This document shows, in pieces, positions 17,356 through 25,645 of a stretch of DNA of 64,000 nt. Origin of the DNA: an uncultured Anaerolineae bacterium (GTDB taxonomy: Bacteria > Chloroflexota > Anaerolineae > Aggregatilineales > Phototrophicaceae); the NCBI GenBank assembly GCA_934216615.1, contig CAKQCB010000002.1, positions 372,001 to 436,000 on the forward strand. The letters run 5' to 3'. The position numbers and the translations under genes are program-made. Numbering within the stretch: the first letter of the stretch is position 1; every line of letters begins with the position of its first letter. The notes beneath the pieces are model-generated. The model did not search any database. It worked only from the letters and a program-made list of their open reading frames with translations, and had not been told where the DNA came from.

Positions 17356-18072
17356 GCACCTCGCCCTGATAGCACCAGCGAAGCAGGTGAGGTGTCGTCA
17401 CACCATCGTGTTTTTTGAGAGGCGTTCAGTGCACCTCACCCCGATAGCTTCGCTATCGTGCCCTCTCCATAGGGCGAGGGCGAAAAGGCATCTCTCACAA
17501 CCCTGTCCGCAGATAACCGAACGTGTCCTTTGTCCTCTCCCCGCGGAGAGGACGGCTGAGCGCCAGCGAAGCAGGTGAGGTGTCCTTACACTATCGTGTT
17601 TTTTGAGAGGCGTTCAGTGCACCTCACCCCGATAGCGTCGCTATCGTGCTCTCTCCATAGGGCGAGGGCAAAAAAGCATCTCTCACAACCCTGTCCACAG
17701 ATAACCGAACGTGTCCTTTGTCCTCTCCGTGGGGAGAGGACGGCTGAGCGTCAGCCAAGCAGGTGAGGTTTCCTTACACCATCGTGTTTTTTGAGAGGCG
17801 TTCAGTGCACCTCACCCCGATAGCCTCGCTATCGCGCCCTCTCCATGGGGCGAGGGCGAAAAACACCGCTCACAACCCTGTCCGCAGATAGCCGGACGTG
17901 TCCTTTGTCCTCTCCGTGGGGAGAGGACGGCTGAGCGCCAGCGAAGCAGGTGAGGTGTCCTTACCCCATCGTGTTTTTTTGAGAGGCGTTCAGTGCACCT
18001 CACCCCGATAGCTTCGCTATCGTGCCCTCTCCATGGGGCGAGGGCAAAAAAGCCTATCTTGCGGTGTCCTTA
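17356..18072. repeat. Tandem array of ~188-bp palindromic repeat units
   Basis: Three full units (17431-17582, 17619-17770, 17807-17957) with period 187-188, flanked by an internally deleted unit (17356-17394) and a 5'-half unit (17995-18050). Each unit starts GCACCTCACC and ends GGTGAGGTG (GGTGAGGTT in the second), so the ends are inverted. Inside are CGATAGC-ttc-GCTATCG, GCCCTC...GAGGGC, and GTCCTCTCC-N4-GGAGAGGAC hairpins. Units are joined by a conserved ~36-base linker containing a TTTTTT tract. The short ORFs of 60-75 codons here recur with the repeat and are not genes. It looks like a non-autonomous, MITE- or REP-like family amplified in tandem. Confidence 0.85.
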
Positions 18073-18080
18073 CTCGGTGC

Positions 18081-18108
18081 TTGACGGATTCCTACTTCGT
18101 TTTATACT
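18081..18108 (+). promoter_or_regulatory. Strong sigma-70-type promoter of metG
   Basis: TTGACG (18081-18086) and TATACT (18103-18108) are separated by 16 bases, each one mismatch from consensus. The predicted start is near 18115, which gives a 230-base leader before the metG start codon. Confidence 0.65.
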
Positions 18109-18114
18109 AATCAC

Positions 18115-18344
18115 TATGAAACTTTTAAGATCACTTCCCTTTTCAATGCGAATGCCCGTCCCACACGCAGATCAAACTGTGTATGGCACGGTGTTTTTGC
18201 ATTAAACTCCAACGCGCTACGGCACGTTGATGAAATGCATTCCAACCGTCTGCCAACGCAGGCGGTTTTTTGTTGCGTGTGGGCTGTGCGAAGCGACCTG
18301 AATTGTTGTAGACTTTTGTGGTGTTGATCTCTGGAGAACTTACG
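18115..18344 (+). promoter_or_regulatory. Structured metG leader with attenuator-like terminator
   Basis: Leader RNA of unknown class. Fold A is an intrinsic terminator: AACCGTCTGC (18244-18253), CAAC loop, GCAGGCGGTT (18258-18267), then a T-run to 18271. Fold B is a long hairpin: CCCACACGC (18160-18168) with GCGTGTGGG (18275-18283), GGCACGGT (18185-18192) with ACCGT-ct-GCC (18245-18254), TGCATT (18198-18203) with AATGCA (18234-18239), and CAACG (18210-18214) with CGTTG (18225-18229). Fold B uses the left arm of the terminator, so the two are exclusive. The layout suggests transcription attenuation of metG. It has no T-box sequence and no SAM-I core that I can see. Confidence 0.5.
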
Positions 18345-20150
18345 ATGTCGAAATTTATTCATGTTTCCGTTGCATGGCCGTATGCCAACGGGGACTTACA
18401 CGTCGGCCACTTGGCGGGTGCTTACCTTCCGGCTGATATTTTTGCGCGGTATCATCGTTTAAAGGGCAATCAGGTCTTGATGGTGTCCGGCTCGGATAGT
18501 CACGGCACGCCAATTTCGCTTGAAGCGGATAAGCGCGGTGTCGAACCCCGTACCATCTTTGAGCACTATCATGAACGTTTCTTAAAAACACAGCAAAAAG
18601 TCGGCATTTCGTACGACCTGTTCACGCATACCGACACGGAAAATCATTACCGCATCGCGCAAGATATTTTCACGCTGTTACTGGAACGTGGGTCGCTCTA
18701 TAAAGAAACCCAAAAACTGCTGTACAGTGGCATCGAAAACCGTTTCTTGCCAGATCGTTATGTTGAAGGCGAATGTTACGTCTGTCACTACCCCGACGCG
18801 CGCGGTGACCAATGTGATAACTGTGGCAACTTGATCGATGCGACCCTGCTCATCAACCCGCGCAGTAAAAATCACCCTGAAGAAACGTTAGTCGTGCGCG
18901 AGACGGAACATTATTTCATCGACCTGAGCATTTTTACCGACCAACTGCTGGATTATATCGACGCGCACGAATCGCATTGGCGCCCCAACGTAGTGCGCTT
19001 CAGCCGTAACTTCATCTCTGAAGGCCTACGCGGACGCCCCATCACCCGCGATATCGATTGGGGTATCCCCGTCCCGTTAGAAGGTTGGCAAGAAAAACGC
19101 CTGTATGTATGGTTCGAAGCCGTGATGGGCTACTTCACCGCCAGCATCGAATGGGCGAAGAATATCGGCGAGCCGGAAGCGTGGAAACGCTGGTGGTACA
19201 ACTCCAAATCAGAAATTTATAACTTCATCGGCAAGGATAATATCCCCTTCCATACCGTGATTTGGCCGGCTGAGCTTCTGGGCATGGACGGTATTTACAC
19301 CGATGGCAGTCAAGGCGCGTTACAACTTCCTCATGACGTGCCCGCCAACGAATTCATGAATATCGAAGGACGACAGTTCTCTAAAAGTCGTAATTGGGCG
19401 ATCTGGCTTCCCGACATTTTAGATCGCTACCAACCCGACGCGATCCGCTATTACGTCGCCTCCACATTCCCCGAAACCCACGACTCCGACTTTTCATGGG
19501 ATGGGTTCTACAACCGCGTCAACGGTGAACTGTTGGCGGCGTGGGGCAACCTCGTCAACCGTATGCTCAGTTTCGCCTACAAACGTTTTGATGGGACTGT
19601 CCCCACTTACGATCACTTGACGGACGAAGATCGCGCCATCATCCAACGGGCAGAGAGCGGGTTTGAAACCATCGGCACGTTGATCGAACAAGTGAACTTG
19701 CGCGAAGGGTTACAAACGGCGATGGGCTTTGTGCGCGAAGCCAATGCCTATTTAGACAGTCGCGAACCGTGGAAACGCATCAAAGAAGACCCTGCCGACG
19801 CCGCCCGCTCGGTCTATACGATTTTGCGCGTCATCGACAACCTCAATGTCCTGCTCGCGCCATTTTTACCATTCAGCGCGCAGAAGGTGCATGAATATCT
19901 GGGCTATGACGGGTTCCTGTTCGGTGAGCAGAAGATCGAAACATACGCGGAAACTGAGCGTGAACATAAGGCGCTGGTCTACGATGCCAGCCGTGCGTTG
20001 GGCAGGTGGGAACGTCGCGAACTGCCCGCAGGTCAAAAATTACGTGAACCGCAAGCGCTGTATGTCAAACTTGATCCTGAAGTGATCGAAGCCGAACGTG
20101 CTCATCTCGGCGCGGAACGTCAAGAGCACCCCATCGAAGTTACGGAATAA
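18345..20150 (+). CDS. metG: Methionyl-tRNA synthetase
   Basis: 601-aa class Ia synthetase charging tRNA-Met. The HIGH box is HVGH (19-22), the KMSKS box is FSKSR near residue 345, and a Cys-rich zinc knuckle lies near 143-160 (CYVCHYPD...QCDNCG). It lacks the C-terminal Trbp111-like tRNA-binding domain found in some MetRS. The ATG at 18345 has GGAGA 7 bases upstream; the frame is open to 18318 without a site. It is preceded by a promoter and structured leader and followed by a terminator, so it is a single-gene unit. Confidence 0.97.
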   Translation: MSKFIHVSVAWPYANGDLHVGHLAGAYLPADIFARYHRLKGNQVLMVSGSDSHGTPISLEADKRGVEPRTIFEHYHERFLKTQQKVGISYDLFTHTDTENHYRIAQDIFTLLLERGSLYKETQKLLYSGIENRFLPDRYVEGECYVCHYPDARGDQCDNCGNLIDATLLINPRSKNHPEETLVVRETEHYFIDLSIFTDQLLDYIDAHESHWRPNVVRFSRNFISEGLRGRPITRDIDWGIPVPLEGWQEKRLYVWFEAVMGYFTASIEWAKNIGEPEAWKRWWYNSKSEIYNFIGKDNIPFHTVIWPAELLGMDGIYTDGSQGALQLPHDVPANEFMNIEGRQFSKSRNWAIWLPDILDRYQPDAIRYYVASTFPETHDSDFSWDGFYNRVNGELLAAWGNLVNRMLSFAYKRFDGTVPTYDHLTDEDRAIIQRAESGFETIGTLIEQVNLREGLQTAMGFVREANAYLDSREPWKRIKEDPADAARSVYTILRVIDNLNVLLAPFLPFSAQKVHEYLGYDGFLFGEQKIETYAETEREHKALVYDASRALGRWERRELPAGQKLREPQALYVKLDPEVIEAERAHLGAERQEHPIEVTE

Positions 20151-20166
20151 GTTTCGCATCGACATG

Positions 20167-20198
20167 AAAAAGACCTTCCACATGAGGAAGGTCTTTTT
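20167..20198. terminator. Bidirectional terminator after metG
   Basis: AAAAAGACCTTCC and its exact complement GGAAGGTCTTTTT around a 6-base loop. It lies between metG and a convergent gene and has A/T ends for both strands. Confidence 0.9.
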
Positions 20199-20232
20199 GA
20201 TTTAACATACAGTCTTTAATTTCACTCACATC

Positions 20233-22344
20233 TTAACGTGGGGTTTGGCTCACCAAAACCAACGTTCCGGGTTCAAACAAGGTCGCACAGGTGAAGTTCG
20301 GGAAGTCCGGCACGGTGTAACTGCCAATAATTTCGGGATGACGTGGGGTTTGGCTTGCTGCTAACCAGATCAACGTACCGCTGCCACGTACACAGAACAC
20401 AGCACCGCCTTCAAAATAATTCATGCCAGTGGGGCTAAAAATATCCACGGCTTGATGAATCCCTAACGCTTCTAGACCTTCAATGCCGATGCTTCCAATA
20501 TGGTACAGATCATTGCCTAACCAAGTGGTGGGCGACCCGTTTTGATACAACACACGGCAGTTGATAGCATACCCTAGCGCGTCGGATGTACTGCTGCGCA
20601 CAATCCCGCCCTCATCGAAGTTATGGGCTTCACACAGGGGTGTAGGTGGCGGTGGGGGCAGTTCCGGTTCAGGGGTGACGATGATCGTGAAGACCATCTG
20701 AGCAGAAGGCACAACACCATTGGACGCAGTCACCGTAATGCTATACGTCCCATCAACCATGGGAGTCCCTGACAGCGTATCGCCTGTACGGGTCACACCC
20801 GGCGGTAAGTTTTCGGCGCTGTAGCTCAACACAGGGACGGGATTCCCCAGTGCTTCAAACGTATGGGTAAAGGGTTGTTTTTCATCAATCACGATGGATG
20901 ACGGCGGTTGAATAACAGGGGCTTCCCCTGTGACGGTGATGGTCAAGGTTTGGGTTGCGTCCGGCGAAACGCCGTTTGTCGCCAAAACATCAATCGTGTA
21001 AGTACCGGAAGCAAGCGGCGTACCCGAGAGCGTATCCCCTGTACGGGTCACACCCGGCGGTAAGTTTTCGGCGCTGTAACTCAACACAGGGACAGGATTC
21101 CCCACAGCGGTGAAATTATGGCTGAAAGGCATCCCCACAACGCCAGCGGCAGTATCCGCGCTGGTGATCAAGGGCGCGTCGCCTGTAACATGGATGGTCA
21201 AGGTTTGGGTTGCGTCCGGTGAAACACCATTTGTCGCCGTGACATTAATCGTGTAGGTGCCTGCGGCAGTGGGTGAACCTGACAGCGTATCCCCGGTACG
21301 GGTCACGCCGAGGGGTAAATTCTCAGCACTGTAAGAGAAAGTGGGCGCAGGGTTTCCAGTCGCTGTGAAGGTGTGGTTGAAGGCATCGCCCACAATGGTA
21401 TTTGCAGTGTCGCTACTGGTGATCGTGGGTGCAGTGCCCACGACATTCAACGTAAATGTTTGCCCCGCATTTCCAAGCGCATTGTCGGCATCAACCTCAA
21501 CGGTATAAGTCCCTATAGCAGTAGGTGTTCCGCTGATTGTATTGCCTGTAAAGGTAATTTCAGAGGGCAGCGTGTTATTGGAATAGCTCAATACAGGTGT
21601 AGGAACACCCGAAGCGGTAAAGGTGTGATTCACACTTTCGCCTAAATTGATCGTCACATTATTTGGGCTGGTGATTGCAGGGGCCGCGCCATCACAATAC
21701 CCAATCTGGACACGTTTAAACTGCCAACCCCATAAAGTCCCAGTGGAAACGTCAGTGGCAATACGAAAACCGAGTTGCAAATTTTGCCCGCCCGTAACCA
21801 TACTACTGATATCTGCCGTTGACCAACGCCAGGTCGTATTCAACAGCCCACTAAATGCCGGTTGGCCTGCAATCGCGCTCTGCGCATTTGATCTAATGGT
21901 TTGGTTATAGCCATTCTCAATAAAAGCATTCGCTTGAATGAGGTTAAACGTCCCGCCATCAACTGCAAGTTGAGCTTGCCCGCCGTCATAACGGTTCTCG
22001 AGCGAAAAGGAGTGTTCAAAACGAATGTAGACTTGAGTTACCCCTTCTGGAATAGAGATGACTGGACTTTGCAAACGAGTATCCGCTTGATTCCCCGGTG
22101 CACTTCCATACCAAACGTTTTGAGTAAGAGGACCATTCCATGCCCAGAGTGCTAAGGAATTACCTGAGCTTTTAGACCATGTGAACCCACCGTTGCCGAC
22201 GGCAAAATTTTGATTTAAGAGATACGTATTGACGGTACAAGATGCGGGTTGAGCAGAAACGGGTTGTTGAGTGGAAAAAAAGAAGCCACCCCCTAATAAA
22301 AACAGACCCATAAAATAGACAATGAATAAAGAAAAACGTCGCAT
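20233..22344 (-). CDS. Exported protein with four He_PIG (putative Ig) repeats
   Basis: 703-aa secreted or surface protein. A signal peptide (MRRFSLFIVYFMGLFLLGGG...) is followed by a ~200-residue beta domain, then four tandem repeats of ~85 aa, each with LSYSAENLPPGVTRTGDTLSGTP-like cores and ending in a VTATNGV/LTI(T/H)VTG strand, then a PPPPPT linker and a C-terminal ~130-residue beta domain. The third and fourth repeats are nearly identical at DNA level (around 20771 and 21026, period 255). ATG 22344 has GAGGA 6 bases upstream. Such repeats act as adhesion or spacer modules; the ligand is unknown. Confidence 0.8.
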   Translation of the reverse strand: MRRFSLFIVYFMGLFLLGGGFFFSTQQPVSAQPASCTVNTYLLNQNFAVGNGGFTWSKSSGNSLALWAWNGPLTQNVWYGSAPGNQADTRLQSPVISIPEGVTQVYIRFEHSFSLENRYDGGQAQLAVDGGTFNLIQANAFIENGYNQTIRSNAQSAIAGQPAFSGLLNTTWRWSTADISSMVTGGQNLQLGFRIATDVSTGTLWGWQFKRVQIGYCDGAAPAITSPNNVTINLGESVNHTFTASGVPTPVLSYSNNTLPSEITFTGNTISGTPTAIGTYTVEVDADNALGNAGQTFTLNVVGTAPTITSSDTANTIVGDAFNHTFTATGNPAPTFSYSAENLPLGVTRTGDTLSGSPTAAGTYTINVTATNGVSPDATQTLTIHVTGDAPLITSADTAAGVVGMPFSHNFTAVGNPVPVLSYSAENLPPGVTRTGDTLSGTPLASGTYTIDVLATNGVSPDATQTLTITVTGEAPVIQPPSSIVIDEKQPFTHTFEALGNPVPVLSYSAENLPPGVTRTGDTLSGTPMVDGTYSITVTASNGVVPSAQMVFTIIVTPEPELPPPPPTPLCEAHNFDEGGIVRSSTSDALGYAINCRVLYQNGSPTTWLGNDLYHIGSIGIEGLEALGIHQAVDIFSPTGMNYFEGGAVFCVRGSGTLIWLAASQTPRHPEIIGSYTVPDFPNFTCATLFEPGTLVLVSQTPR

Positions 22345-22447
22345 TCTCAATCCTCAACAATAAATTAACTGCACTTTCTTTCTTTATTGTCGAAGATTAA
22401 CACCAAAAAGGGTCACAAAACCGTTATAAAATTATAAATTGCGTAAA

Positions 22448-23893
22448 TTATTGCGGATTGAGCGCTTGCGTTCGGCTTTGAAAACATTGCAAACAGCGGT
22501 CATAACTTTTTTGAAGTCGGTTGATTTCTTCAGGCAAAAATGGCGCTTTGCTCAGGTGGATTTGCTCCATGAGCAAGCCAACTTGTTCGCGTAAAATTTT
22601 CAAGTATTCAAGCGCATCTACTTGGCCGATAAGCATCGCGATTAATTTGAGTATGTGGTCAGTCACGACAAAATCTTTCGCCGCGTAAAGACGGATCGGC
22701 GTGAATGTGCCTTCAACCAGTGCCTCAAACGACAGAGGGCGGGCATAGACTACCCGTAAATTCCCTTCGCCGTCGTAGCGAAACTTGGACGGAAACTGAA
22801 TCGTGCTGGCTTGCAAGACCCCTTCCATCATACGGTCAAGACACATGATCGCCGTGACAGGGTCATTAATTGCAGATGACAAGGCACGAACGGCAGTTTC
22901 CACCAATTTATCAAACCCAAAACGGATGTCTTGCTCTACGGTACGGCTGTGGCCGATGTCGATCATCTGTTGGGCATGATGAATGATAGACTGGATATTC
23001 TTGAGAGGTTTATGCGTGAACAATGTCATGATGGGCGCGCCGATCAAGACATATTCCCCAACATAACGCTCGACCCGCAAAACAGGGTTTGATTCGGGAA
23101 TGCTCTCGCGAATCTCTTTCAAAAACTCGATCATGCCATCTGAAAAAATATTCTGAATATAACCGCTGTTCGACGCAGGGATCATCAAAATGACGGGGAA
23201 CGGTTCGGTTTCTTCCTCTGAAGGTTGATACGCCATCCCTGTTTCATAAAAAACGGCCTTGCTCAACCAAATGGGCAGTACCGCGTCTTGCGGTGGCTCA
23301 AACCCGACTGCGTTCCCCGCCGCTTTTAACAGATGGTCAAAGTCTTCGCCCGTTCTTTCGATGACGTTTTCGACACGGATCATCGACGCGGCATGATGGA
23401 TGAAAAAAATCACCATAAGAACGGCTAACATACTGCAGATTACGGCGACGGCGATGGTCATTTGCGGAATGAAGATGAGTTCAACATCCCGAATACTGCC
23501 GATCACCACCACACAGTAAATAAAAATGCCCACCAAACCGCCGAGCACCGTTTGGTTTTTACGATCTCGCATAAAACTTTCGATCAAACGCGGGCCAAAT
23601 TGTTGGGACGCTAACACCAACGCGGTGATGGTGATGGTGAACATCGTTCCAGCGATGGTGATCGTCGAGCCTGCCAGCGTAGAAAGCAGTAACCGCGCAC
23701 TTTCGGGGTTGGTGACAAAACTGCCAAAAATAGTGTGTAAATTGAGGGGCGTTCGGCGGTCAATTTCGGGGATGATGAGCGCGATCAGAAACGCCATCAC
23801 CGAAATGATACTGGGGATAAACCAATAACTGGCGCGAAACGCATACGCCGTATTGTCAAATTGATTCTTCAAGTGGATCAAGCGAGCTTTCAT
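22448..23893 (-). CDS. DUF2254 family membrane protein
   Basis: 481 aa. Four or so transmembrane helices in the first ~150 residues include the family hallmark LLSTLAGSTITIAGTMFTITITALVLASQQFGPRL; the C-terminal ~300 residues are soluble with a conserved AVRALSSAINDPVTA segment. The family is predicted to be integral membrane and of unknown function. ATG 23893 has GAGG 5 bases upstream. It is not obviously operonic; a 56-base gap separates it from the upstream esterase gene on the same strand. Confidence 0.88.
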   Translation of the reverse strand: MKARLIHLKNQFDNTAYAFRASYWFIPSIISVMAFLIALIIPEIDRRTPLNLHTIFGSFVTNPESARLLLSTLAGSTITIAGTMFTITITALVLASQQFGPRLIESFMRDRKNQTVLGGLVGIFIYCVVVIGSIRDVELIFIPQMTIAVAVICSMLAVLMVIFFIHHAASMIRVENVIERTGEDFDHLLKAAGNAVGFEPPQDAVLPIWLSKAVFYETGMAYQPSEEETEPFPVILMIPASNSGYIQNIFSDGMIEFLKEIRESIPESNPVLRVERYVGEYVLIGAPIMTLFTHKPLKNIQSIIHHAQQMIDIGHSRTVEQDIRFGFDKLVETAVRALSSAINDPVTAIMCLDRMMEGVLQASTIQFPSKFRYDGEGNLRVVYARPLSFEALVEGTFTPIRLYAAKDFVVTDHILKLIAMLIGQVDALEYLKILREQVGLLMEQIHLSKAPFLPEEINRLQKSYDRCLQCFQSRTQALNPQ

Positions 23894-23949
23894 AGCAACC
23901 TCAATGAGCCATTACCCCAGTAAAGACGAATCAAGCCAAAAATTATATT

Positions 23950-24681
23950 TTATGTTGTTTCTTCTGCCAGCGCCTGCGCATGAAACGCCAACGCATGAGG
24001 AAGTCGTTGGTTCCAATAACCCCATGTATGTTCCCCTGCATGTTCTTCATACGTAAAAGGAACGGCAAGGTTGTTGAGATGGTCGCGCATTTCTCGGTTA
24101 TGGGCGATCAGATAATCTTCTGTTCCGCAGTCAAAAGCAATTTTTACAGGCGGATGCGAAGTTTTTGCGAAGCGTTCCGTCACCGCGTAGATGTCCGAAT
24201 CTTTCGCGCCTGTATGGAATTTATCCAAATCGGTTTTTGTGAAAAACGCCCCTGAGTGTGCCCAGATCGAACAGAACTGTTCAGGGAACTTTGTGCCTAA
24301 CATCAACGCGCCAAAGCCCCCCATCGACAGACCCCCAATCGCCCAACGCCCTTCGCGAATCTGAAACGTTTTCGCGACGTGTTCGCGCAAGTCCTGCATG
24401 ATGAAGGTTTGATAATTCAGCGTTCCGAGGTTGTCGCCTAAATGATGATGGACGTCCAGATAAAACGAACGTCCACCATCCGGCATCACAACCAACAGGT
24501 GATGTTTTGTCGCGAAGTCGGCAATTTGGCTGTAGACCAACCACCCATCATGATCGTCGCTCAAGCCATGAAGCATCAACAAAACAGGATGCGGCGCGGT
24601 GAATTCATGTGGCAAAATGACGCGGTAGCTCACCGCTTTGCCTAAGGTTGCGCTGGTAAATTGCATCAAGCCCATATTCAT
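23950..24681 (-). CDS. Esterase D/tributyrin-esterase-like alpha/beta hydrolase
   Basis: 243-aa serine hydrolase of the putative esterase (Pfam Esterase) class. The oxyanion segment is LLMLHGLSDDHDGW, the nucleophile is Ser in GGLSMGGFGAL, the acid lies in DCGTEDYLIAHN and the His in EEHAGEHTWGYW. Targets of relatives include small acyl esters and S-formylglutathione. ATG 24681 has AAGGGG 6 bases upstream; the longer frame would overlap the VWA gene. It lies 14 bases after the VWA gene and may be cotranscribed with the chelatase-like pair. No signal peptide, so cytoplasmic. Confidence 0.88.
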   Translation of the reverse strand: MNMGLMQFTSATLGKAVSYRVILPHEFTAPHPVLLMLHGLSDDHDGWLVYSQIADFATKHHLLVVMPDGGRSFYLDVHHHLGDNLGTLNYQTFIMQDLREHVAKTFQIREGRWAIGGLSMGGFGALMLGTKFPEQFCSIWAHSGAFFTKTDLDKFHTGAKDSDIYAVTERFAKTSHPPVKIAFDCGTEDYLIAHNREMRDHLNNLAVPFTYEEHAGEHTWGYWNQRLPHALAFHAQALAEETT

Positions 24682-24695
24682 TGCCAACCCCTTTG

Positions 24696-25625
24696 TTAAG
24701 TTGCCATCTCTTTGCGAACGGTTTCTAACAACACTTCGGCGCGCATTTGCGCTAAGGTGTAACATGGGCCACCGAGACGTTCTGCCAAGCGGGCGGCCAA
24801 GCCTTGATCGAACGCGATATGCTCCATGTTAATCGTCACGGTTTTGATGTGTTCCTGCTTGATCTGGTCAGCAATTTGATGCGCCTCTTCTTGGGGTGGG
24901 CGGTTGCTGATCGAGACATTTCCCGCGCCGTCTGTGAGCAAAATCATCAAGGGGATGATGTCGGGGTCGATGCGTTTTTCCCGCATGATCACTTCATACG
25001 ACAACAAAAGCCCTGCCGAAAGCGGGGTTTTTCCGCCTACAGGAATATTTTGCAAAGCGACTTTTGCCAGCGTGACCGAATTGGTCGGGGGCAGTACAGT
25101 TTGCGCGCGGTCTTTTTGGAACACGATCAACCCGACGCGGTCACGGCGTTGATAGGCATCGGTCAACAGTGACATGATCGCCCCTTTGGTGGCGTTCATT
25201 CGTTCCGAGACAGCCATGCTCCATGACGCATCCACCACAAACAAGATCAAGTTGGCGGTACGGCGCACACGCACTTTACGATGCAAGTCCCCCACACGTA
25301 AAGCGTAAGCCATGCCACTCTTTTCTTTTTGAGCGACGCGTAATTTTTGGAAGGGGGCAGCGGCGCGTAAGGTCGCGTCAAAGGCGATGTCGGTATTGTT
25401 GCCATTTGCAGGGCGGGATTGAATGTACCGTCCACGTTTGCGGTCGGTCTTGGTGCGGGAACGCCGTCCGGCTTGTCGCCGTACAATTTGATCGACGTTG
25501 GTTTGTAATTTTCGAGGGGCAAACTCTAAACCGGTCTCGACCTTTTTTCCCCCATCCCACCAGTACGCATCACGGTTATCAAATGCGTTCTGGGGGGTGG
25601 GGTCAGTTTGGCCGACGTCCGGCAC
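24696..25625 (-). CDS. VWA half of a ChlD/BchD-like chelatase subunit, likely expressed by -1 frameshift
   Basis: 309 codons from GTG 25625. A basic linker (~40-75) precedes a VWA domain with a complete MIDAS: DASWS (132-136), the Thr region in GGKTPLSAG, and LLTDGAGN. This is the C-terminal half of D-type chelatase subunits. There is no ribosome-binding site before the GTG and the first internal Met is residue 105. The frame stays open upstream past the stop of the AAA+ gene to an A9 run (25658-25666), where a -1 shift from the AAA+ frame would fuse the two halves into a ~690-residue protein, the usual ChlD size. I therefore think this is not an independent gene. Confidence 0.8.
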   Translation of the reverse strand: MPDVGQTDPTPQNAFDNRDAYWWDGGKKVETGLEFAPRKLQTNVDQIVRRQAGRRSRTKTDRKRGRYIQSRPANGNNTDIAFDATLRAAAPFQKLRVAQKEKSGMAYALRVGDLHRKVRVRRTANLILFVVDASWSMAVSERMNATKGAIMSLLTDAYQRRDRVGLIVFQKDRAQTVLPPTNSVTLAKVALQNIPVGGKTPLSAGLLLSYEVIMREKRIDPDIIPLMILLTDGAGNVSISNRPPQEEAHQIADQIKQEHIKTVTINMEHIAFDQGLAARLAERLGGPCYTLAQMRAEVLLETVRKEMAT

Positions 25626-25645
25626 ATCTTGATCAGAAGCCGAGG

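Noticed and set aside
17356..18072. Possible CRISPR array
   Set aside because: The repeated unit is ~150 bp with internal hairpins and the linkers are conserved, not variable spacers. No cas gene is near.
17354..18205. Several 60-75-codon ORFs with near-identical products
   Set aside because: They recur with the 188-bp repeat, lack ribosome-binding sites and exist on both strands; they are a by-product of the palindromic units.
18116..18205. 29-codon ORF in the metG leader with internal Met codons (leader peptide)
   Set aside because: No ribosome-binding site and only two internal Met codons, not placed before a stall-dependent fold that I can show.
18150..18300. 6S RNA candidate
   Set aside because: The long hairpin with a central open region is suggestive, but a T-run terminator lies inside it and the ends of the predicted transcript do not pair.
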